In this document: one piece after another, positions 1 through 6,522 of the stretch | Position numbering within the stretch: the first letter of the stretch is position 1 | Layout of the letters: the number at the start of each line of letters is the position of its first letter | NCBI GenBank assembly: GCA_937863915.1 | Contig: CALMID010000438.1 | Location: 1 to 11,490 of the forward strand | Direction: 5' to 3' | From: an uncultured Pseudomonas sp. | GTDB lineage: Bacteria; Pseudomonadota; Gammaproteobacteria; Pseudomonadales; Pseudomonadaceae | Length of the DNA: 11,490 nucleotides | The notes under the pieces: generated by a model | What the model was told of the DNA's origin: nothing | Seen by the model: only the letters and a program-made list of their open reading frames with translations | Databases searched by the model: none | Made by a program: the position numbers and the translations under genes

Positions 1-754
1 CGGTGATGCCCATGATGTCTTTCTCATCGAGGAAGCTGGTCTCGATGTCGATCTGAGTGAATTCCGGCTGACGGTCGGCACGCAGGTCCTCGTCGCGGAA
101 GCACTTGGCGATCTGGTAGTAGCGGTCGAAGCCGGCCACCATCAGCAGTTGCTTGAACAGCTGCGGCGACTGCGGCAGGGCGAAGAAGCTGCCGGCGTGG
201 GTACGGCTCGGCACCAGGTAGTCGCGCGCGCCTTCAGGGGTGGCACGGGTCAGGATCGGCGTCTCGACGTCGAGGAAGCCGTTCTCGTCCAGGTAGCGGC
301 GGATGCTCGAGGTGATGCGCGAACGCAGCTTGAGCTTCTCGGCCATTTCCGGGCGACGCAGATCGATGAAGCGGTAGCGCAGGCGGGTTTCCTCGCCAAC
401 GTCGGTGTATTCGTTGAGCGGGAACGGCGGGGTCTCGGCTTCGTTGAGCACGTCCAGCTCGTAGCCCAGTACCTCGATGGCGCCGCTGGCCATGTTCGGG
501 TTCACCGCACCAGCCGGACGCAGACGCACCTTGCCGGTGATCTTGACCACATACTCGCTGCGCACACGGTCGGCCTTGGCGAACGTCTCGGCGCGATCCG
601 GATCGAATACCACCTGGGCCAGACCCTCGCGGTCACGGATGTCGAGGAAGATCACCCCACCGTGGTCACGGCGACGGTGAACCCAACCGCAAAGAGTGAT
701 TTCCTGGCCGTCCAGGCTCTCGTTCAACTGGCCGCAATAATGGCTGCGCATCAT
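1..754 (-). CDS. aspS: Aspartyl-tRNA synthetase, N-terminal 251 residues (3' end outside window)
   Basis: Class II synthetase that charges tRNA with aspartate in the cytoplasm. The visible part starts [10 protein letters not shown] and contains the N-terminal OB-fold anticodon-binding domain (about residues 1-110) and the start of the catalytic core. That core includes the class II motif 2 loop [16 protein letters not shown], which binds ATP and the acceptor end. The gene runs off the left edge, so motif 3 and the bacterial GAD insertion are not seen. The family is about 590 residues, so roughly 40% is present. Two adjacent ATGs (754 and 751) could start it. I chose 754, with GAGAAG about 12 bases upstream. 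With that numbering His31 and Gly82 are present, residues linked in P. aeruginosa work to non-discriminating AspRS, which also makes Asp-tRNA(Asn) for GatCAB. It lies 44 bases downstream of the FmdB-type gene on the same strand, probably one operon. Confidence 0.97.
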   Translation of the reverse strand, partial: MMRSHYCGQLNESLDGQEITLCGWVHRRRDHGGVIFLDIRDREGLAQVVFDPDRAETFAKADRVRSEYVVKITGKVRLRPAGAVNPNMASGAIEVLGYELDVLNEAETPPFPLNEYTDVGEETRLRYRFIDLRRPEMAEKLKLRSRITSSIRRYLDENGFLDVETPILTRATPEGARDYLVPSRTHAGSFFALPQSPQLFKQLLMVAGFDRYYQIAKCFRDEDLRADRQPEFTQIDIETSFLDEKDIMGIT

Positions 755-798
755 GATCGTCGTTCGCTTCTCGTTAGTCTTTAAGTCGTCAGGGCCGC

Positions 799-1071
799 TT
801 ATTCGCCGGCGCCACACCCGCCAGCGGCTCCACAGCCACCCGCCGGACAGGCCGGCGCGCTATCGCTGCCAGCCAGGTTTTTCTTCGCCCCGGTCTTGAA
901 GTCGGTCTCGTACCAGCCGCCACCTTTCAGGCGAAAGCCAGGCACGGACAACAGTTTCTTCAACCCTGCCGCCTGGCAGGCCGGGCAATCGACCAGCGGC
1001 GCATCACTGAATTTCTGAATGGCTTCCAGTTGATGACCGCAGGCGCTGCATTGATATTCGTAGATTGGCAT
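799..1071 (-). CDS. FmdB-family zinc ribbon protein, 90 aa
   Basis: Small cytoplasmic protein of the FmdB/CxxC regulatory family. It begins [12 protein letters not shown], the family signature, and has two CxxC knuckles (Cys8/Cys11 and Cys29/Cys32) that should hold one zinc. The central part has the usual GGGWYETDF segment. The molecular role of the family is not settled; a regulatory role has been proposed from an amide/formamide utilisation context. The last 20 residues form a Cys/Gly/Ala-rich tail with three more cysteines (75, 80, 86). I chose the ATG at 1071 because the family starts with MPIYEY. An upstream in-frame start at 1203 would run through the promoter. The Shine-Dalgarno (GGGAAAG) is weak. 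Order FmdB then aspS, 44 bases apart, suggests cotranscription from the promoter at 1138-1167. Confidence 0.93.
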   Translation of the reverse strand: MPIYEYQCSACGHQLEAIQKFSDAPLVDCPACQAAGLKKLLSVPGFRLKGGGWYETDFKTGAKKNLAGSDSAPACPAGGCGAAGGCGAGE

Positions 1072-1137
1072 CACTGCTTTCCCACAAATCCCGCTAAATA
1101 CCTGATGCCCAGACCACCGGCCTGGACAAAGTTGCGG

Positions 1138-1167
1138 ATTATAGACTGAAAGGCCAGGCACTTGCAG
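1138..1167 (-). promoter_or_regulatory. Sigma-70 promoter for the FmdB-aspS unit
   Basis: On the minus strand a perfect -10 box TATAAT (plus positions 1138-1143) lies 18 bases from a weak -35-like CTGCAA (1162-1167). Transcription would begin near 1131, about 60 bases ahead of the FmdB-type start codon. The -10 is clear; the -35 matches only three of six bases. Confidence 0.65.
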
Positions 1168-1187
1168 CCGCCGGACGGCAGCTCTCC

Positions 1188-1193
1188 TATACT
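1188..1193 (+). promoter_or_regulatory. Probable -10 box for the Hpt/HD-GYP-like gene
   Basis: TATACT matches five of six bases of the -10 consensus and would place the transcript start near 1200, about 22 bases before the ATG at 1222. No good -35 sits at the ideal distance; TTGCAG at 1162-1167 is 20 bases away. This box lies downstream of the in-frame ATG at 1162, which argues against that codon as the start. Confidence 0.5.
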
Positions 1194-1221
1194 CAGTTTT
1201 CACTGCCGCCGGAGCGCTGCC

Positions 1222-2343
1222 ATGGCCCTGAATCCATCAGTCGACACATCGGCCGAACTGCTCGAGGAATTCCGCCTGGAGTCCTCCGAACAGCTGCCGC
1301 GCTGCGAGCAGCTGCTGATCGAGCTGGAGCAGCACCCTCAGGACCGTGAGCGACTGCGCGAGCTGTTCCGCCTGCTGCACACGGTCAAGGGCAATTTGGG
1401 CGTGGTCGGCCTGCCGCAACTGACGCCGCTGCCGCAAGCCATGGAAGACGTGCTGGCAGGCCTGCGCGAAGGCCAACTGCAGTTCGACAGCATCCTGGGC
1501 GATATCCTCCTGCTCAGCCTCGACCAACTGCGCGCGCTGCTGCGTGAAGCGTTCGGAGGCGCGCCCAGCGGGCTCTCCAGCGCACAGATCGGCAGTTTCT
1601 GCCAGGCACTGCATGCCCTTGCCGCCGCGCCGGCAGAACGACAGGACGAACTGCGCCGTCTGCTGCTGCAACAGCTTGACCCCAGCACCCGCTTGCAGCC
1701 GGCAGCCCCGAGCCAGAGCACCCCCGACTGCCTGCAGATTCTGGCTCGGCACAACATCCCGCTGGACGAGGACATGGCCTTTTTCCTCGAACTGATGCAG
1801 GCCAGTGAAAAGCGCTCGCACTACTGGCAGGGCCGCGGCCTGCGCCTGCTGGCCCTGGCCCTGGCGATGAATCACCTCGGCGGACACCCGACACAGCCGG
1901 CGCAACTGGCGGCCGCCATCTGCCTGCATGATCTGGGCATGGCCTTTCTTCCGCTTAGCCTGCTGCACAAACAGGAACGACTGAGTCGTGAAGAGCGCCG
2001 CCAGGTGCAAAGCCACCCACGCCTGGGCTACGACCTGCTGCGGCGCCTGCCGCAGTGGCAGGCGGCCGCCGAAATCATCCTGCAGCATCAGGAGCATGCC
2101 GACGGCAATGGTTATCCCAAAGGAAACAGCGAAGCGGAAATCGTGCCCGGCGCACTGATCCTGGCCATTGCCGACACCTTCGATGCACGAACCCACGAGC
2201 GCGCCCACCAGACCCTGAGCAAGCGCCCACGGCTGCGCGCCATTCTGGAAATCAACAACCTGGCTGGACGCCAGTTCAGCGCCCATTGGGTCGAGGTGTT
2301 CAACCGCACCCTGCAGCAGCAGCCGGAACTCACCCGGCTTTGA
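1222..2343 (+). CDS. Hpt domain fused to a variant HD-GYP-like domain, 373 aa
   Basis: Two-domain signalling protein, predicted cytoplasmic with no membrane segment. Residues about 8-110 form a histidine phosphotransfer domain with the motif LLHTVKGNLG; His53 is the expected phospho-acceptor. Residues about 195-365 resemble an HD-GYP c-di-GMP phosphodiesterase: His200, HD at 236-237 (HDLGM), His265, then HQEHADGNGYPKG at 289-301 and IADTFDA at 316-322. Two usually conserved positions differ. The HDxGK lysine is Met240, and HHExxDGxGYP reads HQE, so one metal-binding histidine is Gln290. Hydrolysis may be weakened or altered. The linker (about 111-195) shows no domain I recognise. The start is the ATG at 1222, with GGAG 7 bases upstream and a promoter box just before it. 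The next gene (2419) follows 75 bases later and may be separately transcribed. No receiver domain is present, so it likely takes phosphate from a kinase or hybrid elsewhere. Confidence 0.88.
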   Translation: MALNPSVDTSAELLEEFRLESSEQLPRCEQLLIELEQHPQDRERLRELFRLLHTVKGNLGVVGLPQLTPLPQAMEDVLAGLREGQLQFDSILGDILLLSLDQLRALLREAFGGAPSGLSSAQIGSFCQALHALAAAPAERQDELRRLLLQQLDPSTRLQPAAPSQSTPDCLQILARHNIPLDEDMAFFLELMQASEKRSHYWQGRGLRLLALALAMNHLGGHPTQPAQLAAAICLHDLGMAFLPLSLLHKQERLSREERRQVQSHPRLGYDLLRRLPQWQAAAEIILQHQEHADGNGYPKGNSEAEIVPGALILAIADTFDARTHERAHQTLSKRPRLRAILEINNLAGRQFSAHWVEVFNRTLQQQPELTRL

Positions 2344-2347
2344 GCAG

Positions 2348-2377
2348 TTGCCCTGCGGGGGCGGGGCTGACTACTCT
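2348..2377 (+). promoter_or_regulatory. Possible promoter for the short-chain dehydrogenase gene
   Basis: TTGCCC (2348-2353) is separated by 18 bases from TACTCT (2372-2377), in the 75-base gap before the gene at 2419. Both boxes are imperfect, about three of six bases each for the -10 and the -35. Read-through from the upstream gene is an alternative. Confidence 0.3.
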
Positions 2378-2418
2378 GCGCCAGTCTTTCCCGATAACAA
2401 TTAATAAGAGGCGCACAG

Positions 2419-3243
2419 ATGCAAGTACTCGATGGCAAGGTTGCCGTGATCACCGGCGCAGGCTCAGGCATTGGCCGTGCACTGGCCGAACAACTGGCCA
2501 AGGAAGGCTGCGCCCTGGCGCTGGCCGACATCAATCAGGAGAACCTGGAAAGCCTGGCCGCCGAACTGCGTCTGGCCAAGGTCGATGTCAGCTGCCATGT
2601 ACTGGACGTGGCCAATCGCGCCGCCGTCTACGCCTTTGCCGATGAAGTGCTGGCCCACCACGGCAGCGCCCAGATCATCATCAACAACGCCGGCGTCGCG
2701 GTATCGCAGACGGTCGCCGACCTCTGTTATGACGACTTCGAATGGCTGATGGGCATCAATTTCTGGGGCGTGGTGCACGGCACCAAGGCCTTCCTGCCCC
2801 ACCTGCTGAAGAACAACGACGGACATATCGTCAACGTTTCCAGCATTTTCGGCATCATCGGCGTGCCCACCCAGAGCGCCTACAACGCCAGCAAGTTCGC
2901 CGTGCGCGGCTTTACCGAAGCGCTGCGCCAGGAGGTGCAGTGCACCCAGGTCAAGGTCAGCTGCGTGCACCCGGGCGGCATCAAGACCAACATCGCCAAA
3001 TCCGCACGTTTTTACCGCGACATGAGCGGCAATCAGGATGCCGCACGCTCGGCGGCCAACTTCGACAAGATCGCCCGCACCACGCCAGCCGAAGCGGCGC
3101 GAGTGATCATCGACGGCATCAAGCGCAACAATCCACGCATTCTCATCGGCGCCGACGCGCGCCTGCTCGACCGCCTGCAACGCCTGATGCCGGTGAGTTA
3201 CAGCCGCATCCTGGCCAAGCTGACGGGCAGTCGTGGCAACTGA
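2419..3243 (+). CDS. Short-chain dehydrogenase/reductase (classical SDR), 274 aa
   Basis: NAD(P)-dependent oxidoreductase with a Rossmann fold, predicted soluble. The glycine-rich cofactor loop TGAGSGIG is at residues 12-19. Asp37 at the end of the second strand favours NAD(H). NNAG is at 89-92. Catalytic residues are Ser142, Tyr155 and Lys159 (YNASK), followed by the HPGGIKT segment at 184-190. All expected motifs are intact and the length is normal for the classical class plus a basic C-terminal tail of about 30 residues. The start at 2419 has a good Shine-Dalgarno (AGAGG, 7 bases spacing). The substrate cannot be told from sequence. Neighbours (a c-di-GMP-type signalling protein and a Dps) do not point to a pathway. 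It resembles the second SDR of this window around SKFAxRGFxEALR, a stretch common to many SDRs of this type. Confidence 0.9.
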   Translation: MQVLDGKVAVITGAGSGIGRALAEQLAKEGCALALADINQENLESLAAELRLAKVDVSCHVLDVANRAAVYAFADEVLAHHGSAQIIINNAGVAVSQTVADLCYDDFEWLMGINFWGVVHGTKAFLPHLLKNNDGHIVNVSSIFGIIGVPTQSAYNASKFAVRGFTEALRQEVQCTQVKVSCVHPGGIKTNIAKSARFYRDMSGNQDAARSAANFDKIARTTPAEAARVIIDGIKRNNPRILIGADARLLDRLQRLMPVSYSRILAKLTGSRGN

Positions 3244-3274
3244 GAGGAGATATGCAGGCTCCACATCAACTCAA

Positions 3275-3320
3275 TTGACACAACGCATGTCAGGCTGCCC
3301 TGCAGCACTGCTAACCTGAC
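3275..3320 (+). promoter_or_regulatory. Probable dps control region with inverted repeat
   Basis: The 111-base gap before dps contains a consensus TTGACA (3275-3280) that lacks a good -10 at normal spacing. It also holds GCTAACCT (3310-3317), which loosely resembles a stationary-phase sigma-S -10 element and would start the transcript about 30 bases before dps. An inverted repeat GTCAGG (3290-3295) / CCTGAC (3315-3320), with a 19-base spacer, overlaps that element. No OxyR-type or Fur-type site is recognisable. Assignment is tentative. Confidence 0.3.
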
Positions 3321-3354
3321 GCCAGACATTACCGCCCCGGAGGAGACATACCCC

Positions 3355-3825
3355 ATGGAAATCAATATCGGCATACCCCAGGCAGACCGCGCCGCTATCG
3401 CCGAGGGCCTGTCACGGCTGCTGGCGGACACCTACACCCTGTATCTGAAGACCCACAACTTCCACTGGAACGTCACCGGACCGATGTTCAATACCCTGCA
3501 CCTGATGTTCGAGGCGCAGTACACCGAGCTGGCACTGGCCGTCGACCTGATCGCCGAGCGCATTCGCGCCCTGGGTTTCCCGGCACCGGGCACCTACGCG
3601 GCCTACGCCCGTCTGTCGTCGATCAAGGAAGAGGAAGGCGTGCCCAACGCCCAGGACATGATTCGTCAGCTGGTGCAGGGCCAGGAGTCGGTCGTACGCA
3701 CCGCGCGCGGCATTTTTCCGCTGATCGAACAGGTCAGTGACGAGCCAACCGCCGACCTGCTGACCCAGCGCATGCAGGTGCATGAAAAGACCGCCTGGAT
3801 GCTGCGCAGCCTCTTGGACAGCTAA
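3355..3825 (+). CDS. dps: Dps-family DNA-protecting ferritin-like protein, 156 aa
   Basis: Dps proteins form hollow dodecamers that oxidise Fe(II) with hydrogen peroxide, store the iron and may coat DNA in starvation or oxidative stress. The protein shows the Dps signature [13 protein letters not shown] followed by LHLMFE. The inter-subunit ferroxidase ligands can be placed at His37, His49, Glu53, Asp64 and Glu68 (HxxxE then DxxxE). It has no lysine-rich N-terminal tail of the kind used by E. coli Dps to bind DNA, so DNA binding is uncertain and a mini-ferritin role is possible. Length is typical. The start at 3355 has a very strong Shine-Dalgarno, GGAGGAG at 3339-3345 with 9 bases spacing, fitting high expression. 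The gene is followed directly by a strong terminator, so it appears monocistronic or last of its unit. Confidence 0.93.
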   Translation: MEINIGIPQADRAAIAEGLSRLLADTYTLYLKTHNFHWNVTGPMFNTLHLMFEAQYTELALAVDLIAERIRALGFPAPGTYAAYARLSSIKEEEGVPNAQDMIRQLVQGQESVVRTARGIFPLIEQVSDEPTADLLTQRMQVHEKTAWMLRSLLDS

Positions 3826-3834
3826 CCAGCACAC

Positions 3835-3858
3835 AAAGGCCCGCAAAAGCGGGCCTTT
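3835..3858 (+). terminator. Rho-independent terminator after dps
   Basis: A perfect 10-base-pair stem AAAGGCCCGC (3835-3844) / GCGGGCCTTT (3849-3858) with an AAAA loop, 9 bases past the dps stop. Only three T's follow the GC core, but A-rich and T-rich ends flank it, so it may work in both directions. Confidence 0.85.
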
Positions 3859-3924
3859 GACTGGTTACGCTCTGCGCCCTGCTCTATGCTTGGCGCATTG
3901 GCCCCTCTGTTCACAGTGACGTGC

Positions 3925-4992
3925 ATGACCCAGCCAGGAAAAGCATCCAGCATCCTTGATCTCTTCCCCGAAGATACCCGGGAGGCCGCCGATCTACTCA
4001 AGCAAGCCGTGCCGCAAATGATGCGCCACGACATAGCACCAACGCCCCTGCATTTTGCCCTGTGGTACAGCTATTGCCGCGGCAACGACCAGGAGCTGAA
4101 CCGGCGATTGGACAAACTGATCAAGGATTTCGACTCTGTTCCGCCGGAATCGGCCAGCAAACTGTTTCGCGAACACATCATTCGCGGCGAGCTGGAGGAA
4201 GCCCGCGCCGGTCAGCAGCAGGTAATCGAACTGGTCGATGAGATCGAAGGTGGCGTGGTCAGCAGCGTAGCGGGCAGCAAGGCCTACCAGCAGAGCCTGG
4301 TCGCCGGTCTGGAGGCGCTGCGCGAGCCGGTGGTCGACGAGCTACCCAACGTCCTCAACGATCTGCAAGTCAGCACCCAGGCCATGCAGGATCAGCAGGA
4401 AAAGTTCCTCTATCGCCTGCAGGCTGCCCAATCGGAAATCCAGCACCTGCGCGACCAGCTGGAACGCGCGCACATGGCCGCCACCCTCGACGGCCTGACT
4501 CAGGTGTTCAACCGCAGCTCCTTCAACCGCCTGCTGCATCAGGCCGTCGAGCGGGGCCACAACGGCCTGGCGCTGCTGATGATGGATATCGACCACTTCA
4601 AGAATTTCAACGACCAGTACGGTCACCCCCTGGGCGACCGCGTGCTGCAGCACGTCGGCCAACTGCTGCGCGAACTGCTGCCGCCGGGTGGCCTGGCGGC
4701 CCGCTACGGCGGCGAAGAGTTCAGCGTCATACTGCTCAACTGCCCGGACATGCGCACCGCGCACGAGTTTGCCGAACAGTTGCGGCACAAGCTGCAGGCT
4801 CTGCGGGTCAAGGTCCGCAGCACCGACAAGGTGCTCAACACCATTACCGCCTCCTTTGGCATCGCCATGGCCCAGCCCGACGACACCCCGGAAAGCCTGC
4901 TGGTACGTGCCGACGATGCGCTCTACCAGGCCAAGCGCAATGGCCGCAATCAGGTCCAGCCGGCCCTCGACACACCACAGCTAAGCGCTTGA
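3925..4992 (+). CDS. GGDEF diguanylate cyclase without I-site, 355 aa
   Basis: Predicted to make c-di-GMP from two GTP in the cytoplasm. The C-terminal GGDEF domain spans about residues 185-345. It has DGLTQVFNRSSF at the start, the metal/substrate stretch MDIDHFKNFNDQYGH (220-234), the active motif YGGEEF (261-266) and the distal FGIA and ADDALYQAK elements, all intact. The allosteric inhibition motif RxxD, expected nine residues before GGEEF, is absent (PPGG there), so product feedback through that site is unlikely. The first 180 residues are soluble and mostly helical with a Gln-rich probable coiled coil (about 145-185); this sensory region matches no domain I can name. I chose the ATG at 3925. 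The upstream ATG at 3886 has no Shine-Dalgarno and overlaps the likely promoter area (TATGCT at 3885-3890). The Shine-Dalgarno for 3925 is also weak, so the start is moderately sure. Confidence 0.92.
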   Translation: MTQPGKASSILDLFPEDTREAADLLKQAVPQMMRHDIAPTPLHFALWYSYCRGNDQELNRRLDKLIKDFDSVPPESASKLFREHIIRGELEEARAGQQQVIELVDEIEGGVVSSVAGSKAYQQSLVAGLEALREPVVDELPNVLNDLQVSTQAMQDQQEKFLYRLQAAQSEIQHLRDQLERAHMAATLDGLTQVFNRSSFNRLLHQAVERGHNGLALLMMDIDHFKNFNDQYGHPLGDRVLQHVGQLLRELLPPGGLAARYGGEEFSVILLNCPDMRTAHEFAEQLRHKLQALRVKVRSTDKVLNTITASFGIAMAQPDDTPESLLVRADDALYQAKRNGRNQVQPALDTPQLSA

Positions 4993-4993
4993 T

Positions 4994-5022
4994 TTGAGTG
5001 GCGTTACGCTTTGCGGTTAAAT
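4994..5022 (+). promoter_or_regulatory. Probable promoter of the membrane cold-shock gene, with long leader
   Basis: TTGAGT (4994-4999) and TTAAAT (5017-5022) are exactly 17 bases apart; each matches four of six consensus bases. Transcription from about 5029 would give a leader of about 100 bases, a feature known from cold-shock mRNAs where the leader folds with temperature. No terminator for the upstream GGDEF gene is visible, so read-through is possible. Confidence 0.45.
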
Positions 5023-5128
5023 AACGCGCGTGTCGCAGCGAGTTCCCTCCTGACGATATAGGCAAGCAACGTCACCGCTGACGCTGCGTGCTCTTGTATT
5101 TACCTTCCATGCCACGAGTTGATTATCA

Positions 5129-5752
5129 ATGCTGAAAATCGTCCATCTGCTGACGGGCGTTACCGCCCTGCTGTTGTCCTTTATTCCCTCCCTGCGCGCC
5201 GAAGCGGTTCCTTATCTGCAACAGGCCGACGCCATCTACCTGACCCTGCTGGGCCTGCTCAACCTGCTGCTGGCACCGCAGCTGCCGCATTGGCAAGGCA
5301 ATCGCCAGCTGCTGCAAAGCTTCTGCTCTGCCCTGCTGGTTGCCGCCGTGGCACTGCAAAGCCTGGGCGTCCTCGCCCCGCTCAGCACCCTGGGCGGCCA
5401 ACCGGTGATCCTGCTCAGCCTGCTGAGTGCCGCTGTTGCCACGCTGCTGCATGTTGCCAACAACTTCCGCGGCGAAGCCCGCCAGGGCGAAAGTTTTGCC
5501 TACAGCTCCAGTGAAAGCGGCAGCGCCCAGGGCAACCGCGAGACCGGTACGGTCAAGTGGTTCAATACTTCCAAGGGCTTTGGCTTCATCTCCCGCGATA
5601 CCGGCGACGATATCTTCGTGCACTTTCGCGCCATCCGCGGCGAAGGCCACCGCATCCTGATCGAAGGCCAGCGCGTGGAATTCTCGGTGATTCAGCGCGA
5701 CAAAGGCCTGCAGGCCGAAGATGTGATTGCCGCTGCCCCCAATCGCCGCTAA
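5129..5752 (+). CDS. Membrane-anchored cold-shock-domain protein, 207 aa
   Basis: The N-terminal half carries about four hydrophobic segments (near residues 4-22, 36-50, 64-84 and 91-109) and should sit in the inner membrane. A polar Ser/Gly-rich linker (about 112-138) joins it to a complete cold-shock domain (about 139-203). That domain begins [16 protein letters not shown] and contains RNP1 KGFGFI (149-154) and RNP2 IFVHF (162-166), the nucleic-acid-binding faces of CspA-type proteins. The domain is thus predicted to bind single-stranded RNA or DNA next to the membrane. Ordinary Csp proteins are about 70 residues and soluble. I recall a similar gene beside dps in P. aeruginosa (PA0961), but have not checked it. 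The start at 5129 has only a weak Shine-Dalgarno. Its stop is followed by the bidirectional terminator at 5767. Confidence 0.88.
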   Translation: MLKIVHLLTGVTALLLSFIPSLRAEAVPYLQQADAIYLTLLGLLNLLLAPQLPHWQGNRQLLQSFCSALLVAAVALQSLGVLAPLSTLGGQPVILLSLLSAAVATLLHVANNFRGEARQGESFAYSSSESGSAQGNRETGTVKWFNTSKGFGFISRDTGDDIFVHFRAIRGEGHRILIEGQRVEFSVIQRDKGLQAEDVIAAAPNRR

Positions 5753-5766
5753 ACGCAGGCGATAGA

Positions 5767-5793
5767 AAAAAGCCCAGCAATGCTGGGCTTTTT
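5767..5793. terminator. Bidirectional terminator between convergent genes
   Basis: A 12-base-pair stem AAAAAGCCCAGC (5767-5778) / GCTGGGCTTTTT (5782-5793) with a 3-base loop. It has a T run after the GC core on both strands. It lies 14 bases after the cold-shock gene stop and 12 bases after the slyX stop, so it should end both transcripts. Confidence 0.92.
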
Positions 5794-5805
5794 CATGTGC
5801 GCCAT

Positions 5806-6015
5806 TCAGTAGTGCGGCGGCGGTGGTTCATCGCCCATAGGCTCGCCGACCTGGCCAGCCAGGTCTTCCTGGCGCCGCGCCAGCGCCTGTAGCTGCAGCT
5901 GCAGGCGCTCGATATCGCGCTGCTGACGGGCAATCTCATCACTCATGGTCATCAGGGCGTCATCCTGGAAGGCCACCCGGGTCTCCAGCTCCATCAAACG
6001 CAGTTCAACGCTCAT
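5806..6015 (-). CDS. slyX: SlyX family protein, 69 aa
   Basis: Short cytoplasmic protein of unknown function. Residues about 3-55 form a continuous heptad-rich coiled coil beginning SVELRLMELETRVAFQDD. It ends with a Pro-rich tail closing in PPPPHY, the hallmark of the SlyX family. Length is normal. The ATG overlaps the stop of the upstream HIT gene (ATGA, 6015-6012), so translation is very probably coupled. The pair ends at the bidirectional terminator at 5767-5793. No specific role can be inferred beyond the conserved linkage. Confidence 0.93.
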   Translation of the reverse strand: MSVELRLMELETRVAFQDDALMTMSDEIARQQRDIERLQLQLQALARRQEDLAGQVGEPMGDEPPPPHY

Positions 6016-6443
6016 GCCGACGCTCCGGCGAACTGAAAGTCATCGTCCAGTGCCATGCGCAACTTGTCCCGCAGGGCAGCCACCTGTTCGTCGCTGTAGG
6101 CTTTGGCCGGGTGCTTGCCCCAGACAGGCGCTGGCCAGGCCGGATCATCCTTGCGCCGAACGATGACATGCATGTGCAACTGGCTGACCACATTGCCCAG
6201 GGTTGCCACGTTCATCTTGTCGGCCTTGAAGGTGTCCTTGAGCACTTCGGCCAGCTCCGTGCTCTCCCGCCACAGCTGCTGCTGCTCCTGGGCATCGAGC
6301 TGGAACAGTTCGCTCACTTCGTCGCGACGCGGCACCAGAATGAACCAGGGGTAGTTGGCATCGTTCATCAACAACAGGCGACAGAGAGGGAAGTCTCCCA
6401 GCAGCACAGTGTCCTGCTGCAGGCGTTGATCCAGGGTGAACAT
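6012..6443 (-). CDS. HIT-family protein, 143 aa
   Basis: Member of the histidine-triad superfamily of nucleotide hydrolases/transferases, soluble. The triad region reads NVVSQLHMHVIVRR. Aligned to Hint-type HVHLHV, the middle His90 (the nucleophile position) and His92 are kept, but the first histidine is Gln88. The downstream WP.PVWGK segment (103-110) is typical of this proteobacterial HIT subgroup. Activity on nucleoside phosphoramidates or related substrates is plausible but not shown. I chose the ATG at 6443 because it has GGAG with 7 bases spacing; an in-frame ATG at 6458 would add five residues without a ribosome site. It overlaps slyX by four bases. The sensor kinase gene ends 79 bases upstream, so the two may share transcription in part. 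Confidence 0.87.
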   Translation of the reverse strand: MFTLDQRLQQDTVLLGDFPLCRLLLMNDANYPWFILVPRRDEVSELFQLDAQEQQQLWRESTELAEVLKDTFKADKMNVATLGNVVSQLHMHVIVRRKDDPAWPAPVWGKHPAKAYSDEQVAALRDKLRMALDDDFQFAGASA

Positions 6444-6522
6444 GGCGTTTCTCCGCAAAGGCCGTCGAATTCAGCGTAGCCGCACAGCGGGCGGCAACGT
6501 GCTGCAGAGAATACCGCACCAC

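Noticed and set aside
149..784. Long open frame on the plus strand opposite aspS, and similar long frames opposite other genes
   Set aside because: These are antisense shadows caused by high GC content; the opposite strands encode well-recognised proteins.
1162..1221. Upstream in-frame ATG at 1162 for the Hpt/HD-GYP-like gene
   Set aside because: It lies before the -10 box TATACT, has no ribosome site, and the added residues are not domain-like; the ATG at 1222 has GGAG.
3252..3278. Tiny reading frame MQAPHQLN after AGGAG, between the first SDR and dps
   Set aside because: The ribosome site is only 2 bases from the ATG and the peptide has no leader-type codon run; more likely non-coding.
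3864..5015. A 13-base near repeat, GTTACGCTyTGCG, at 3864-3876 and 5003-5015, each ahead of a gene
   Set aside because: One-mismatch 13-base pairs are expected by chance many times in a window this size, and the two copies sit at different distances from the start codons and from any -10 box.
5001..5027. GCGTTA / TAACGC inverted repeat after the GGDEF gene as a terminator
   Set aside because: Six base pairs with a 15-base loop and no T run; it overlaps the better-supported promoter of the next gene.
6479..6495. Hairpin GCCGC/GCGGC in the gap between the sensor kinase and the HIT gene
   Set aside because: Only five base pairs, a 7-base loop and no T run, so it is not a convincing terminator; no good promoter was found there either.
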